From contig CM042697.1 of NCBI GenBank assembly GCA_023614405.1, forward strand, positions 156,836,149 through 156,900,148: DNA of 64,000 nt. The letters run 5' to 3'. Each line of letters begins with the position of its first letter. The stretch's first letter is position 1. Source of the stretch: Avena insularis (taxonomy: Eukaryota; Streptophyta; Magnoliopsida; Poales; Poaceae). Shown here one piece after another: positions 1 to 10,184 of the stretch. Made by a program: the position numbers and the translations under genes. The notes beneath the pieces were generated by a model. It was not told the DNA's origin. It made no database searches and saw only the letters and a list, made by a program, of their open reading frames with translations.

Positions 1-2
1 AT

Positions 3-607
3 TGGTTGTCAAATCCGGTGGTAGAAAAGAAGAAGGATGATCCCAATGTAGCCATTGTATGGCGAATGTGTATCGATTACACGAACCTGAACAAGGCGTG
101 TCCAAAAGATCCTTTTCCATTACCTAGAATAGACCAAGTCATTGACTCGACCGCTGGTTGTGAGTTATTATCATTTGTAGACGCGTACTCTGGTTTCCAC
201 GGATACCGTTAAATCGCCGATCAAATAAAGACTGCATTTATTACCCCGTACGGGGCTTATTGCTATCGCACAATGCCATTCGGCCTGCGAAATGCAGGAG
301 CAACATATCAGAGATGCATGCAAAAATGTCTACACGATCAAATAGGAAAAAATGTACAAGTATATGTAGATGATGTGGTCATCAAAACCAAGGAAAGCAA
401 AACCTTCTTTGGAAGATATCGGCAAACTTTAGTAAACTTGAGAAGATTCGAATGAAACTTAATCCGGAAAAGTGCGTTACGTGCGGCAGGAAAATTGCTC
501 GGTTTTCTTGTATCTAGCCGAGGTATAGAAGCAAACCCAACAAAGATAAAAGCAGTAGAAAGAATGGAATTTCCGAAATGCTTAAATGATGTACAAAAAT
601 TCACAGG
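3..607 (+). pseudogene. pol: Reverse transcriptase part of T1 pol, broken
   Basis: Ty3/gypsy reverse transcriptase copies element RNA into DNA in cytoplasmic particles. The frame opens mid-domain at the window start. Visible motifs are CIDYTNLNKACPKDPFPLPR, LLSFVDAYSG, TMPFGLRNAGATYQRCM and the catalytic YVDD at 363-374, which is intact. Small deletions near 203-219 create a TAA at 210-212 before the frame recovers. A frameshift near 450 (stop at 453-455) and another near 620 break the connection domain. The copy cannot make a full enzyme. Confidence 0.9.
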
Positions 608-3112
608 TTGTCTAGCCTCGCCACCGGGTTTGTATGTCGGCTGGGAGAAAAGGCACTGCCACTATATCAGCTGATGAAGAAATCAGATAAGTTCGTTTGG
701 ACTCCACAAGCGGACAGCGCGTTTCATGAGTTGAAAAAAATGTTGGTCACAACACCTATCTTGGCTTCTCCATTATCAAAAGAGCCTATGTTACTCTACA
801 TAGCGGCCACAAATAGAGTAGTGAGTGCTGTAGTCATAGTAGAACGACTCGAAAATAATAAGTCGGTACAGAGGCCGGTATATTATTTAAGTGAGGTGTT
901 GTCCACTTCAAAACAGAATTACCCACATTATCAGAAGATGGCTTATGGGGTGTATATGTCGGCAAAAAAGCTTAAACATTACTTCGAAGAGCATCCCATC
1001 AGAGTGATCTGTGAAGCGCCCATAGCCGACATATTGAGCAACAAAGATGCAAGTGGCCGAATAGCAAAATGGGCAATAGAATTGTCACCATACGCTCCAC
1101 AATTTGATAGGAGAGATGCAATCAAATCTCAAGCAGTCGCCGACTTCTTCGTAGATTGGGCCGAAGTACAATATGAGCCACCATTACCAGATACAAATTA
1201 TTGGACGATGCATTTCGATGGTTCCAAACTAAGAAATGGTTTGGGGGAAGGAATAGTATTAACTTCGCCTAAAAGAGATCAGCTAAAATATGTGCTACAG
1301 ATACATTTTGCTGCATCCAACAACGTAGCCAAATATGAAGCACTGGTCCATGGATTGAAAGTAGCAAAAGAGATTGGCATACGCCGAATCTTATGCTATG
1401 GGGACTCGGACCTAGTAGTACAGCAAGTCTCTGGCAATTGGGATGCACTAGATGCTAATATGGCCTTATACAGATTTCATGTGCAAAAGATCAGTGGATA
1501 CTTTGAAGGATGTGAGTTTCACCACATACCTCGGGCAGAAAATGATGTCGCAGACACATTGTAAAAGCTCGGATCAACCCGGCAGTCAATTCCACCGGGT
1601 ATTGCCCTGGAACACCTCAGAAAACCATCAATAATCCCTTCACCAGAATCCAAATCTATCTTTATCCTGGCTAATTCAGCAGCAGACAATATGCCGATGG
1701 AGGTAGATCAGCAATATAACTCGGAATCCCCCAAGAGGAGGACAGCAGAAGTAAGCACAATTATGAAGAAGGCCGAGGTAAATATGTCGGCAGAAAATAT
1801 GGAAATAGACAGTGAGACCATACCAGAAAAAGTCACACCACCATGGGCGCAACCCATATTCTCTTACCTTAAGGACGCGGTATTACCAAGCAATGAAGTA
1901 TTAGCAAGACAAACCGTAAGGAAAGCGAAAGCTTACACGATCATAAACAATGAGCTATATAAAAGAAGTGTCACAAGCGTATTACAGAAGTGTGTGAGTT
2001 CGGCAGAAGGCCGGGAGATCCTCCTAGATATACATCAAGGAGAGTGTGGACATCATGCCTCATCTCGTGCATTGGTAGCCAAAGCATTCAGGCATGGATT
2101 TTATTGGCCGACGGCGTTGAAAGAAGCCAAAGAGTTGGTGGAAAAATGCAATGGTTGCCAGAGATACGCAACCAAAATACATATCCCATCGGCCGAGCTG
2201 AAAACAATACCCATCACTTGGCCATTTGCTGTGTGGGGCTTAGATATGGTGGGACCATTTAGGCCGGCCCGAGGGGGAATGACCCACATATTGGTTATGG
2301 TGGACAAGTTCACAAAATGGATTGAAGTGAAACCAATAAGAAAATGCGATGGGCCCACAGCAGTGAAATTCCTCAAAGATATTATTTTAAGATATGGGTA
2401 CCCACACAGTATTATTACAGATAATGGCACAAATTTTGCAGAAGGAGCCTTCGCCAGATTTTGTAGAGAAAAATACATAAGGTTAGATATTGCCTCTGTA
2501 GCTCACCCAGCATCTAATGGACAAGTGGAAAGATCTAATGGACTAGTATTGTCAGGAATAAAACAACGACTTATTGAACCTCTGCAAAGGTCGGCAGGAT
2601 GTTGGATTGAAGAACTCCCAGCCGTATTATGGAGCCTCAGAACTACTCCAAATAGGTCAACAGGGTACACACCATTCTTTCTTGTGTATGGGGCAGAGGC
2701 CGTGCTTCCAGCCGACATAATACATGACTCGCCAAGAGTTACTCAGTATACAACCTCGGAAGTGAACGAAATAGCTCGGCAAGATACTGTAGACCTGCTA
2801 GAAGAAGCCAGAGAACTGGCACTATCACGATCAGCTATTTATCAGCAGAACTTACGACGATATCACAGCAAAAAGGTGAATCCAAGGGTATTCAAAGAAG
2901 GAGATTTAGTCCTCAGACTGGTACAACGCACGGCCGGCATGCACAAGCTGTCACCTCCATGGGAGGGACCATTCATCGTGAGCAAGGCATTACATAACGA
3001 TGCCTATTATCTAATTGATGCTCAATCCCCCGGAAAGGACAAGGCAGACAAAGCTGGCGAAGAAACGAAGCGGCCATGGAAACTAGCCCTGCTTCGTCCA
3101 TTTTACTCATAG
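608..3112 (+). pseudogene. pol: RNase H, archaeal-type RNase H and integrase of T1 pol
   Basis: One long frame is broken only by TAA at 1562-1564. The first part (about residues 20-190) is the RT-linked RNase H region. The second RNase H follows, with D204 (HFDGSK), E244 (KYEAL), D266 (YGDSD) and an Asp at 313-316. After a linker comes the integrase, numbered from the Met at 1691. It has a zinc-binding region with H115, H121/H122, C153 and C156. The catalytic triad is D185 (LDMVGP), D244 (TDNGTNF) and E280 (NGQVERSN). The C-terminal part (about 400-470) carries the usual LVLRL and PPWEGPF motifs. Integrase inserts the DNA copy into the host chromosome. Apart from the one stop, this half looks intact. 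Confidence 0.9.
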
Positions 3113-3150
3113 CATAGTATTTCAAGGTCAAGGACCAATGATGTATTAAA

Positions 3151-3440
3151 CCTCGGCATCCAGAGCAGTGACTCGGGGACTGCCATAGGTTATTTCAATT
3201 TCATGATTTGTATTGAACCTCGGCATCCAGAGCAGTGTGAGGACTGCCATAGGTTATTTCAATTTCATGTTATGTATTGAACCTCGGCATCGGAGCGATG
3301 ACTGGGGACTGCCATATGTTATTTCAATTTCATGGTATGTATTGAACCTCGGCATCCGGAGCAGTGACTCGGGGACTACCATATGTTATTTCAATTTCAG
3401 GTTATGTATTAAAACCTCGGCAGTCAAAGTAGCCCCAGAG
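3151..3440 (+). repeat. Tandem repeat of 64-68 bp after T1 pol
   Basis: Units start with CCTCGGCATC at 3151, 3218, 3282 and 3347, with a partial unit at 3415. Each unit carries a G-rich core (CTCGGGGACTGCCAT or a close variant) followed by GTTATTTCAATTTCA. The core resembles the element's own polypurine tract at 9381-9394 (CTTCGGGGACTAA). Another copy of the core sits at about 3548. Confidence 0.9.
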
Positions 3441-3899
3441 CTATGTTGAGTGCCAAAACTTGACGCCCTGAGCGGCACCTCGGTGGTGGTCCTGTATTTT
3501 TCCTGAAAGTTAGTTTGCACGCTAGGCTTCAGCAGAACAGGCAATCACTCGGGGACTGCCATGTAGCGTTCCAAAATGGCAGGCAGTGTTTGATACGAAA
3601 AGGGTATCACACTTCGGCACTCAGAATAAGAACAGATCAACCCCGTATGATGTTCGAAGCTCACACACAGATTACTCGACTAAAACGCGAGGAAACAAAG
3701 ACAAAGATACGTCCTAACATCAAAATATTGCAGGATACCAAAAAAAGAATTCGGATGAGAATCCACTTAAGCAAAGTTATACCAACCGCAAACTTATATG
3801 TCGCAGCAATGTACGGCAAAGGGAGATTCAGGTCATATAGGAAATAAACAAGTATTCCACGGACATCGTACGCCCGGCATACCAGGGATGGGAAATGAC
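3441..3899. other. Spacer between the pol-end repeats and the antisense gene
   Basis: A plus-strand open frame of 110 codons (3515-3847) lies here. It resembles no family I know and has no clear start context. The stretch probably holds the 3' end of the antisense transcript. I see no clear polyadenylation signal and no other feature. Confidence 0.4.
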
Positions 3900-5269
3900 T
3901 CAGACGTTTTTAGCTGGAGAGGCGGCAACCTGGTCAGGGACTGGGGCCTCCGAGGAAGGAGGAACTTCGGCTGATGTTACCTCGCCCTCCGCAGACCTAG
4001 GTGCAACCTCGGCCGAAGCCTGAGGCTGCTGAGGAGCATCAATTTGCGCAGTGGAATGCCCGGTACCCTTGGAGGAGGATCGCGCGTCGTCGTCGTCGTC
4101 ATCCGAGCTCGAACTGGAGCCACCAGAAGTGGCCGAGTCATCTTCATCTCCCCCTTGCTCAGCTGAATCGTCTGATGCATCCTCGACTATGACCTCCTCG
4201 TCCGGGTTTGGAAGGAAACTCGGCCCTTCATTCCAGGTGTGCACGTCGGCATACTCGACGAGTTGAAAGGCGCGAGCTTGCCGAAGAGCAACAAAGGTGG
4301 GATCCTCAACCCAACGAGAACCAGTGCGCAGATTTCTCAAGATATCAAGAGAGATGTCTTCGTACCATGACATGATAACGGTGAGGGCCATATCCGCGCC
4401 AGCTCGCCCAGCAGATTCCCTCCAAAGACTTAGTTGCTTTTCAGTGGCATTCAATCTAGTCACCAGCAATTCGATCTCGCTGATCTTAGGAGTTCTAGAG
4501 GTATTCGGCCAGAGAGCACGGTGGGCTCGAATAGCTGCCAGCACCAAGTCCCTGCCCATGATTTTCACCGGACCAAGGGCAGCGCCGACAGAAACCAAGA
4601 AATCTTCTATTGAATACTCAAAGTTCACGTCAACAGGGAAACCTCGGCGCGCACGAGCAGCAAGGACCGCTTTAGAGCTCACGGGTTTAGCCTCGGAAAA
4701 TGACTCGCAAAAAAGGGAGGCGTCAGAGGGCAGCAGAAGGAAGAAAGATAATCCGGCTGTGTTAAGATGCTTACGATGAATGAAACTCATCATCAGCTGA
4801 AGGTCCTTCGCCCAGTCAATCTTGTTCTTCTCAAAGCGAGCAATTTCCTCGCTCATTCCTCAAGCTTTCATCTCGGCAGCCTCTAAGAGCTCTTTATTCT
4901 TTTGCAATTCCAAAGACAGCCGGTTCTTTTCCTCGGAGAACTCCTGATCGACCTTCTCTAGCTCGGATTTCTGAGAAAGCTTAAGGGCCTTCACCTCGGC
5001 GCGTAGGCGAGCTATCTCGTCATCCTTTTCTTTTAGCTGCGCCGAATGGGTGGCGCCTTGTTCTAACAAATGCAGCATTACATCAGGCATGGGCGTACAA
5101 TTTTGGTGAGATGATGCAAAGGTTCATATCTCGGCTTTATCAAAGCCAAACAAAGTAAAAGAAACTTAGTGCACGTCTTAGAAAGGGAAAAGTACGAGGT
5201 AAATGGAAAACTAACCTTCCAAGCTCTTGACTTTCTTCTCAAGACGAATGTTGAGATTATTGATGTTAC

Positions 5270-5352
5270 CTGTTAACCCACAAAGTAAGCCGGCATCCCG
5301 CAGACAAAACAATGACAATATTAGAGATGACAAGGAAAATGATCGGGCATAC
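5270..5352 (-). other. Intron 4 of the T1 antisense gene (83 bp)
   Basis: The donor is GCAG|GTATGC at 5352 and the acceptor is GTTAACAG at 5270. Phase 1 is preserved. The 54-bp exon on its far side (5216-5269) keeps the coiled-coil frame and ends in GAAG|GTTAG. Confidence 0.65.
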
Positions 5353-5455
5353 CTGCTTTTTTCACCACAGGAATAACTTTTTCATATTTTTCTTCCAACT
5401 TCTTGTGCGAGAAAAGCAGTCTTTGAAATTCAGCAGTCCGCCGGTCATGCGCAAC

Positions 5456-6364
5456 CTGAGCAATGGAACAAACAATGAATGGATATTCGAAGCCAAAACA
5501 GATCCGCGCTAAGCGAAAACTTAACCCGGATCTAGGTGGCTGGATATTCGAAGCTAAACCAGATCCGAGTTAAGCGAAAACTTAACCCAGATCTAGGTGG
5601 CTGGATATTCGAAGCCAAAACAGATCCGCGCTAAGCGAAAACTTAACCCGGATCTAGGTGGCTGGATATTCGAAGCTAAACCAGATCCGAGTTAAGCGAA
5701 AACTTAACCCAGATCTAGGTGGTTGGATATTCGAAGCCAAAACAGATCTGAGCTAAGCGAAAACTTAACCCGGATCTAGGTGGCTGGATATTCGAACCTA
5801 AACCAAATCCGAGTTAAGCGAAAACTTAACCCAGATCTAGGTGACTGGATATTCGAACCCAAAACAGATCCGCGCTAAGCGAAAACTTAACCCGGATCTA
5901 GGTGGCTGGATATTCGAAGCTAAACCAGATCCGAGTTAAGCAAAAACTTAACCCAGATCTAGGTGGCTGGATATTCGAAGCCAAAACAAATCCGAGCTAA
6001 GTGAAAACTTAACCCGGATCTAGGTGGCTGGATGTTCGAATCTAAAGCAGATCCGAGTTAAGCGAAAACTTAACCCAGATCTAGGTGGCTGAATATTCAA
6101 AGCCAAAAGTAGATTCGAGTCAGGCGAAAGCTTAACCCAGACCTATGTGGCTAGACATTCAAAGAACAGCTAAATAAAATTTAAGCAAAAGTTTAAGATA
6201 GATCTACTCGGATATAGGCTCGAGCCATAAATTAAGTAGAACTAAGTATAGCACTATAAAAATTTCCAAGCGAATAACAAGTTACTCGTTTGCAAGTTTT
6301 GGGGATTAATGTATATATAATAGCATATGGAGAATCAATCTAAACCCCGAGAAGTAGCAATTAC
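5456..6364 (-). other. Intron 3 of the T1 antisense gene (909 bp, filled by tandem repeats)
   Basis: The donor is GAG|GTAATT at 6364 and the acceptor is TTGCTCAG at 5456. It is about ten times longer than the other introns because it holds the 61-bp repeat array. Both flanking exons are in phase 0. Confidence 0.65.
5481..6150. repeat. 61-bp tandem array with alternating unit types (122-bp dimer)
   Basis: Eleven units start with GGATATTCGA or variants near 5481, 5542, 5603, 5664, 5725, 5787, 5848, 5909, 5970, 6031 and 6092. A degraded twelfth follows. Odd units end CCCGGATCTAGG and even units end CCCAGATCTAGG, alternating without exception through unit 10. Linked differences (GCTAAG against GTTAAG) follow the same alternation. 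Unit 5 has one extra A. Confidence 0.95.
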
Positions 6365-7112
6365 CTCGTTCATCTTGTTGCTATCCAGAATGATCTTGGC
6401 GGCTTGATCCAAACGGCTGCTGATGTCGGAGAGTTGAAACGGCTGACTGTTTCGATTGCCCTCAAGCTGATCAGCAGCATTCCAGTTATGAGCATATTCC
6501 ACCAGCGAGCCGAGGCTGTTCCCACTAGCCGTCCGGGTTAAGACTTTACCTCGGACATGTTGTGTAACCACTGCAGCCGCAGGGCTTGTATGAAGAGCAA
6601 GCTGGGTGCTGGCAGCCGAGGTAACAGAGGCTTTGGTAGGCGCAGTTCCTTTGCGCAGCACGTCGGCAATACTCGGCTGAGAAGAGCCGGCAAGACCTTT
6701 TTGGGAAGTGGAAGTTTTAGTGGCAACAGTTTTTCTTACTGTGGAGGCACCAGCAGAAGCTGATACCTCGGCAATGGAGACAGTGCCCTTAGAAGCAGGA
6801 GGGATCACAGGCGCTGAGGGCGCCGGGGTATTAACGACCACGGCTGCGGCTGGGGTTACAGTAGGAGCTACCGAGGTAGAAAGAGGCTCGGTGGATATGC
6901 TCGGATTCGGTGGAGGGGCAACGGGTTCAGTAGAAATCTCGGAGGCGCGAATATCAGGCGCATCGTGACAAGGGGGTGACATATGTGGAGCTGGAGGAGA
7001 CGTAGCACGAGCAGGACTAGGAATCCCAGTATCTTCAACAGGCGGAGGAGACGGCTGCCGAATCGGGCGGCTAGTCATACTAGGACCGCCAGGCTTAACG
7101 GAAAGCGGAGCA

Positions 7113-7197
7113 CTGCGAAAATAAGAAAGAAAAAAAAAGGGTGTCAGGATGAAAAACAGAAATAGGGAAACAAGAAATACGAGCAAAACGAACTTAC
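7113..7197 (-). other. Intron 2 of the T1 antisense gene (85 bp)
   Basis: The donor is GG|GTAAGT at 7197. The acceptor follows a long T-rich tract and ends TTCGCAG at 7113. Joining restores the reading frame in phase 2. Confidence 0.75.
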
Positions 7198-7612
7198 CCT
7201 GCGACCCCAGGCATGGTCTTGCGCCTGGGAGGGTTCGGAGCAGACTTCTTCATTCGTTTCTTGGGGGCCGCCTCTGAAGCACTAGCAGGAGCCCCGCGTT
7301 TCCCCGAGGTAACTGGGGGCCGGGATGCAATAGGCTCGGCGTCGTGGACCTGACCGCCCGGATTAGCTGGGAAGTAGAAGCCGGAAATGCATAAGAAATA
7401 GGCATTGCGGCAACTACCTCAAGAGCTTGGACCTTGTCCGAATCACCTTCCTCCTCATGGACCGAGGTTTTGCCACGAGCGCGAGCCGTAGCAGGATCCG
7501 ACTTAGGGACGAATTCTTCGGAGTCCGGCTCCCCAACGTCCGGGGTATTCCGATCCGCAGTCCACGGAAGCGACAAAACCTCGGCGTCCTCGTCCTTTTG
7601 CTCCGCGAACCT

Positions 7613-7694
7613 CTATGAGGCGAAGGAGAAGGAAGGTTAGGAAAAACATCTATAAAAAAAATAGAGAATCAAAGCATTGAGGGTTAAAACTTAC
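7613..7694 (-). other. Intron 1 of the T1 antisense gene (82 bp)
   Basis: The donor is GCA|GTAAGT at 7694 and the acceptor ends ATAG at 7613. Both flanking exons are in phase 0, and the open frame resumes in exon 2. Confidence 0.7.
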
Positions 7695-8995
7695 TGCGGG
7701 AGGAGGACGCTCGCGGGTAAACGGTTTCAATCCCCGGGTCCAATCTTCAGGCATCTCCGTCTTAAATATAGCTCGAACGCGCTTGAAGACAAGGTAATTG
7801 TCCAGATCGACGGTCGAGACTCGGTTGGGATCAAGTGGGCCACTCATGTAGCAAAGTTTGTGCGTCCTTTTCTGGAATGGGCAAATTCGGCTACTGATGA
7901 AGGTAGCCATCAAGTCCTCGCCGCGTAACCCGGCCCGGATCAGCTCTTTGAGCCGAGTCTCGAAAAGCTCGGCCAAGACGTGGCTCCTCCTGGGATTGTA
8001 AGTCCAGTTTACCTTCGAAGGTGGACCAATGGAGAAGGCAGGGAGCCGAATCTTGTCTTCTGTTCCTCTGTTCTTGACGTAAAAGAAAGATTTGTGCCAC
8101 TTCTTGCACGATTCTAACCCGGTGACACGAGGAAATACAGACTTCCTCCGAGGTGTAATGGACGCCGCCCCGCACTGAGTAAGCAGTTTCTCGGAAGGGT
8201 GCAGAGACTTGTCAGGAACCACATTAGAACGAATCTGGAAGAACTTCGCCCAGACATGCACGGACGGCCATAGGCCGAAGTATCCCTCCGAGGCGGAGAT
8301 GAATGCAGAAAGAGAAGCGATGGCGTTCGCAGGAAGATGATGCGGCTGAAGGCCGAAATAGTCGAGAAACTCTCGTGCGAAATCGCTAAGAGGGAGACCG
8401 AAGCCGCGCGAGAAATGTGACATAAAAACTACATACTCACCCTCCCTGAGTTCTGGAGATAACTCATTGCCGGGTAAACGACAAGAGACCTCGGCGGGAA
8501 TCCTCCGGGTTCGGATGAGCCACTCGATCTCCCGCCGGGTAACTGAGGAGCCTTGCCACGAGCCCCGCTCGGGCCCAGAGCCAGCATCATCATCCTCAAC
8601 CAAGGCACCACTATAGGAACTAGACATGATTTCGCCGGAGAGATCGCCGGAGGAACAGCTCGCGGCGGAGGAAAACTTAGAGCTACGAGGCCCCGTCGCA
8701 ATTCTACGCAAAAACGGCGGCGGAACAACGACAGAACCGCAGTGCACGAACAAAGAGGAAACGAAGAGATCTAGAGGAAAGTCTAGGCGGCGAGACCGAA
8801 AAGAACTCACCGGCAACAACGCCGGAACACGTAAGCGGCAACGAGACAGACAGAGCAGCGCGGCGGTGTCCTCCTCGTCGCAGAACCAGTTGAGCGTGCG
8901 GCAGTGGAACCACGAACGAGCGCAAAAGGCGCGAGGAAGAAGAAGGGTGCGGGCGAACGAGAAGGGGAAAAAGAAACTCCCAGGCGCCGCGCCCC

Positions 8996-9002
8996 TTTTA
9001 TA
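8996..9002 (-). promoter_or_regulatory. TATA box for the T1 antisense gene
   Basis: On the minus strand this reads TATAAAAGGGG, about 370 bases before the ATG at 8627 and about 390 bases inside the 3' LTR. A long open frame continues upstream of the ATG, but it crosses this TATA box. I therefore take 8627-8990 as leader. Confidence 0.6.
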
Positions 9003-9380
9003 ACCTAGCCGCAGGCAAGGTAGTGGGATCGTGGATGTGGCAGTTGGCAGCGCGGATCGTGTGCGCAGCACGACCACACGTCGCTGAGCGGAACCGCACC
9101 AAAGGCCACACGATTGACCAATGAGCTCACGATCCCCAACGAGAACGGCGCACGAGGCGTCGCAGCGACGGCGCGACAGGCGCGACAGTAACTGTAGCTT
9201 GTCAGTAAACGCTGTAGAGGAACAAAAAACTAGAGAAACAATGATGAGGATTACACGTGGGACGAGGCGTGCACTACTAAATACGGTGTTATCACCACGA
9301 CCAGGTGACTCGGAAACAATACATAACGAGTGTCGTGAAACTGATACGACCCGGCCGAGGTTATCGGCGGGGCCATACCA

Positions 9381-9394
9381 GCTTCGGGGACTAA
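9381..9394 (+). promoter_or_regulatory. Polypurine tract of T1
   Basis: The sequence GCTTCGGGGACTAA lies directly before the LTR start TGTTGGGG. It primes second-strand DNA synthesis. Confidence 0.8.
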
Positions 9395-10184
9395 TGTTGG
9401 GGAGGTAACCCCGGATAGGGTAAAGACGGGGAAATACGAAAGGGTGTTCCCCGTTAGTTTCCGAAGTTCTGATCGAGTCAGCCGAATCCTGTAGAGGTTG
9501 GCCGAGATAGGAAAGGGCAGGACCCTTATAGTAATGGCAATGCATTACCCGGCCGGGATACTGCGTAAGTCGGCCGGGTTAGCCCAAGTAATCTTGATGC
9601 AGGTGAAGGACAAGCCGAGTTACGCGAGGCAGGGCCGAATTATGTGAAGCTTGCAGGAGAAGGAGAAGCCTAAAGTCAAACTCTAAAAGCAGGCTAGGAG
9701 GAATCTGAGCGAAGCCAAGCACTAGGGACAAAGGCGCAGAGCGACAGAGAGACAGAAGGAGGTCACGGAGGTGACAGTCCTGAAGCCCGAGGCACACAGG
9801 AGGGCCCCTCTGGAACCTTGCCGTCATTAGGGGAGCGAAAGGGAAAGGATGGCACCGAACTACTATATTGGGACAGGCATATTCTTCGAATATGCTTGCC
9901 ACCTCAGCCCTAAAGGAACCCAAGGCTCTCCTTTATAAGGGCAGGCTTGGACCCAAAAGAGGGGATCGACTCATTCTTGGTACCGTTAGGCTGGTAGAAA
10001 TTCTCTCTTTCCCCTTGTATGCAGCTCGAGGAGCACTTGGAGCCCGAGGAAGAAGAAATACAGATCTTTGAGTTAGCTTTCTGAGTATAGAATCCACTAC
10101 ATCTTCCCTCCCCAGATCCCACTAGCATCCATTGGCCCCAAACTTTAGCCTACCCATGGCATCTGCCGTGCCACCACCACGACA
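9395..10184 (+). repeat. 3' LTR of T1 (790 bp)
   Basis: It begins TGTTGGGGAGG and ends CCACGACA. The end was set by comparison with the D LTR. A TATA-like TTTATAAGG lies at 9932-9940. An ATG in good context (CCCATGGC) sits at 10156, exactly 29 bases from the LTR end, and opens a frame toward the primer-binding site, as in the other Tat LTRs here. Confidence 0.85.

Larger units (their letters stand above)
3900..8627 (-). pseudogene. Antisense multi-exon gene of T1 (putative gypsy-type transposon domain protein)
   Basis: The ATG is at 8627. Inferred exons are 8627-7695, 7612-7198, 7112-6365, 5455-5353, 5269-5216 and about 5095-3900. Introns 1-4 have GT..AG ends, and codon phase is kept across all four junctions. 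Exon 1 (311 codons) resembles the plant 'putative gypsy type transposon' family, with motifs EWLIRTRRIP, GFGLPLSDFAREFLDYF and CKKWHKSFFYVKN. Exon 3 is rich in Ala, Pro, Ser and Thr. Exons 4-6 start with coiled coil and continue to a conserved WRESAGRAGADMAL region, then an acidic Asp/Ser tail. Exon 2 has a one-base shift near 7380, and exon 6 has a TGA at 4860-4862. I see no good acceptor for exon 6. The protein would be about 1,100-1,200 residues; its function is unknown. Confidence 0.8.
1..10184 (+). mobile_element. Tat-lineage Ty3/gypsy retrotransposon T1, 5' part outside the window
   Basis: The order is RT, RNase H, second RNase H, integrase, 3' repeats, an antisense gene, a polypurine tract and the 3' LTR. 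An extra antisense gene between pol and the 3' LTR, and a second (archaeal-type) RNase H after RT, are known traits of the Tat lineage. The 5' LTR, gag and protease would lie left of base 1. The LTR is related to that of element D (46670-47482), so T1 and D belong to one family in opposite orientation. The flank after the LTR is AAAAC; its partner copy is outside the window. Confidence 0.9.

Noticed and set aside
5481..6150. CRISPR-like array
   Set aside because: Units are contiguous with no unique spacers, in a plant transposon; it is a tandem repeat.
7370..7425. A 51-bp mini-intron in exon 2 of the T1 antisense gene
   Set aside because: It is too short for a plant intron, and as a multiple of three it would not mend the frame; a single-base loss explains it.
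8628..9545. N-terminal extension of the T1 antisense frame
   Set aside because: It crosses the TATA box and low-complexity leader; the ATG at 8627 starts the conserved part.
9395..10184. This LTR as the missing 3' LTR of element D
   Set aside because: It is in the opposite orientation to D and has its own polypurine tract joined to the T1 antisense gene.
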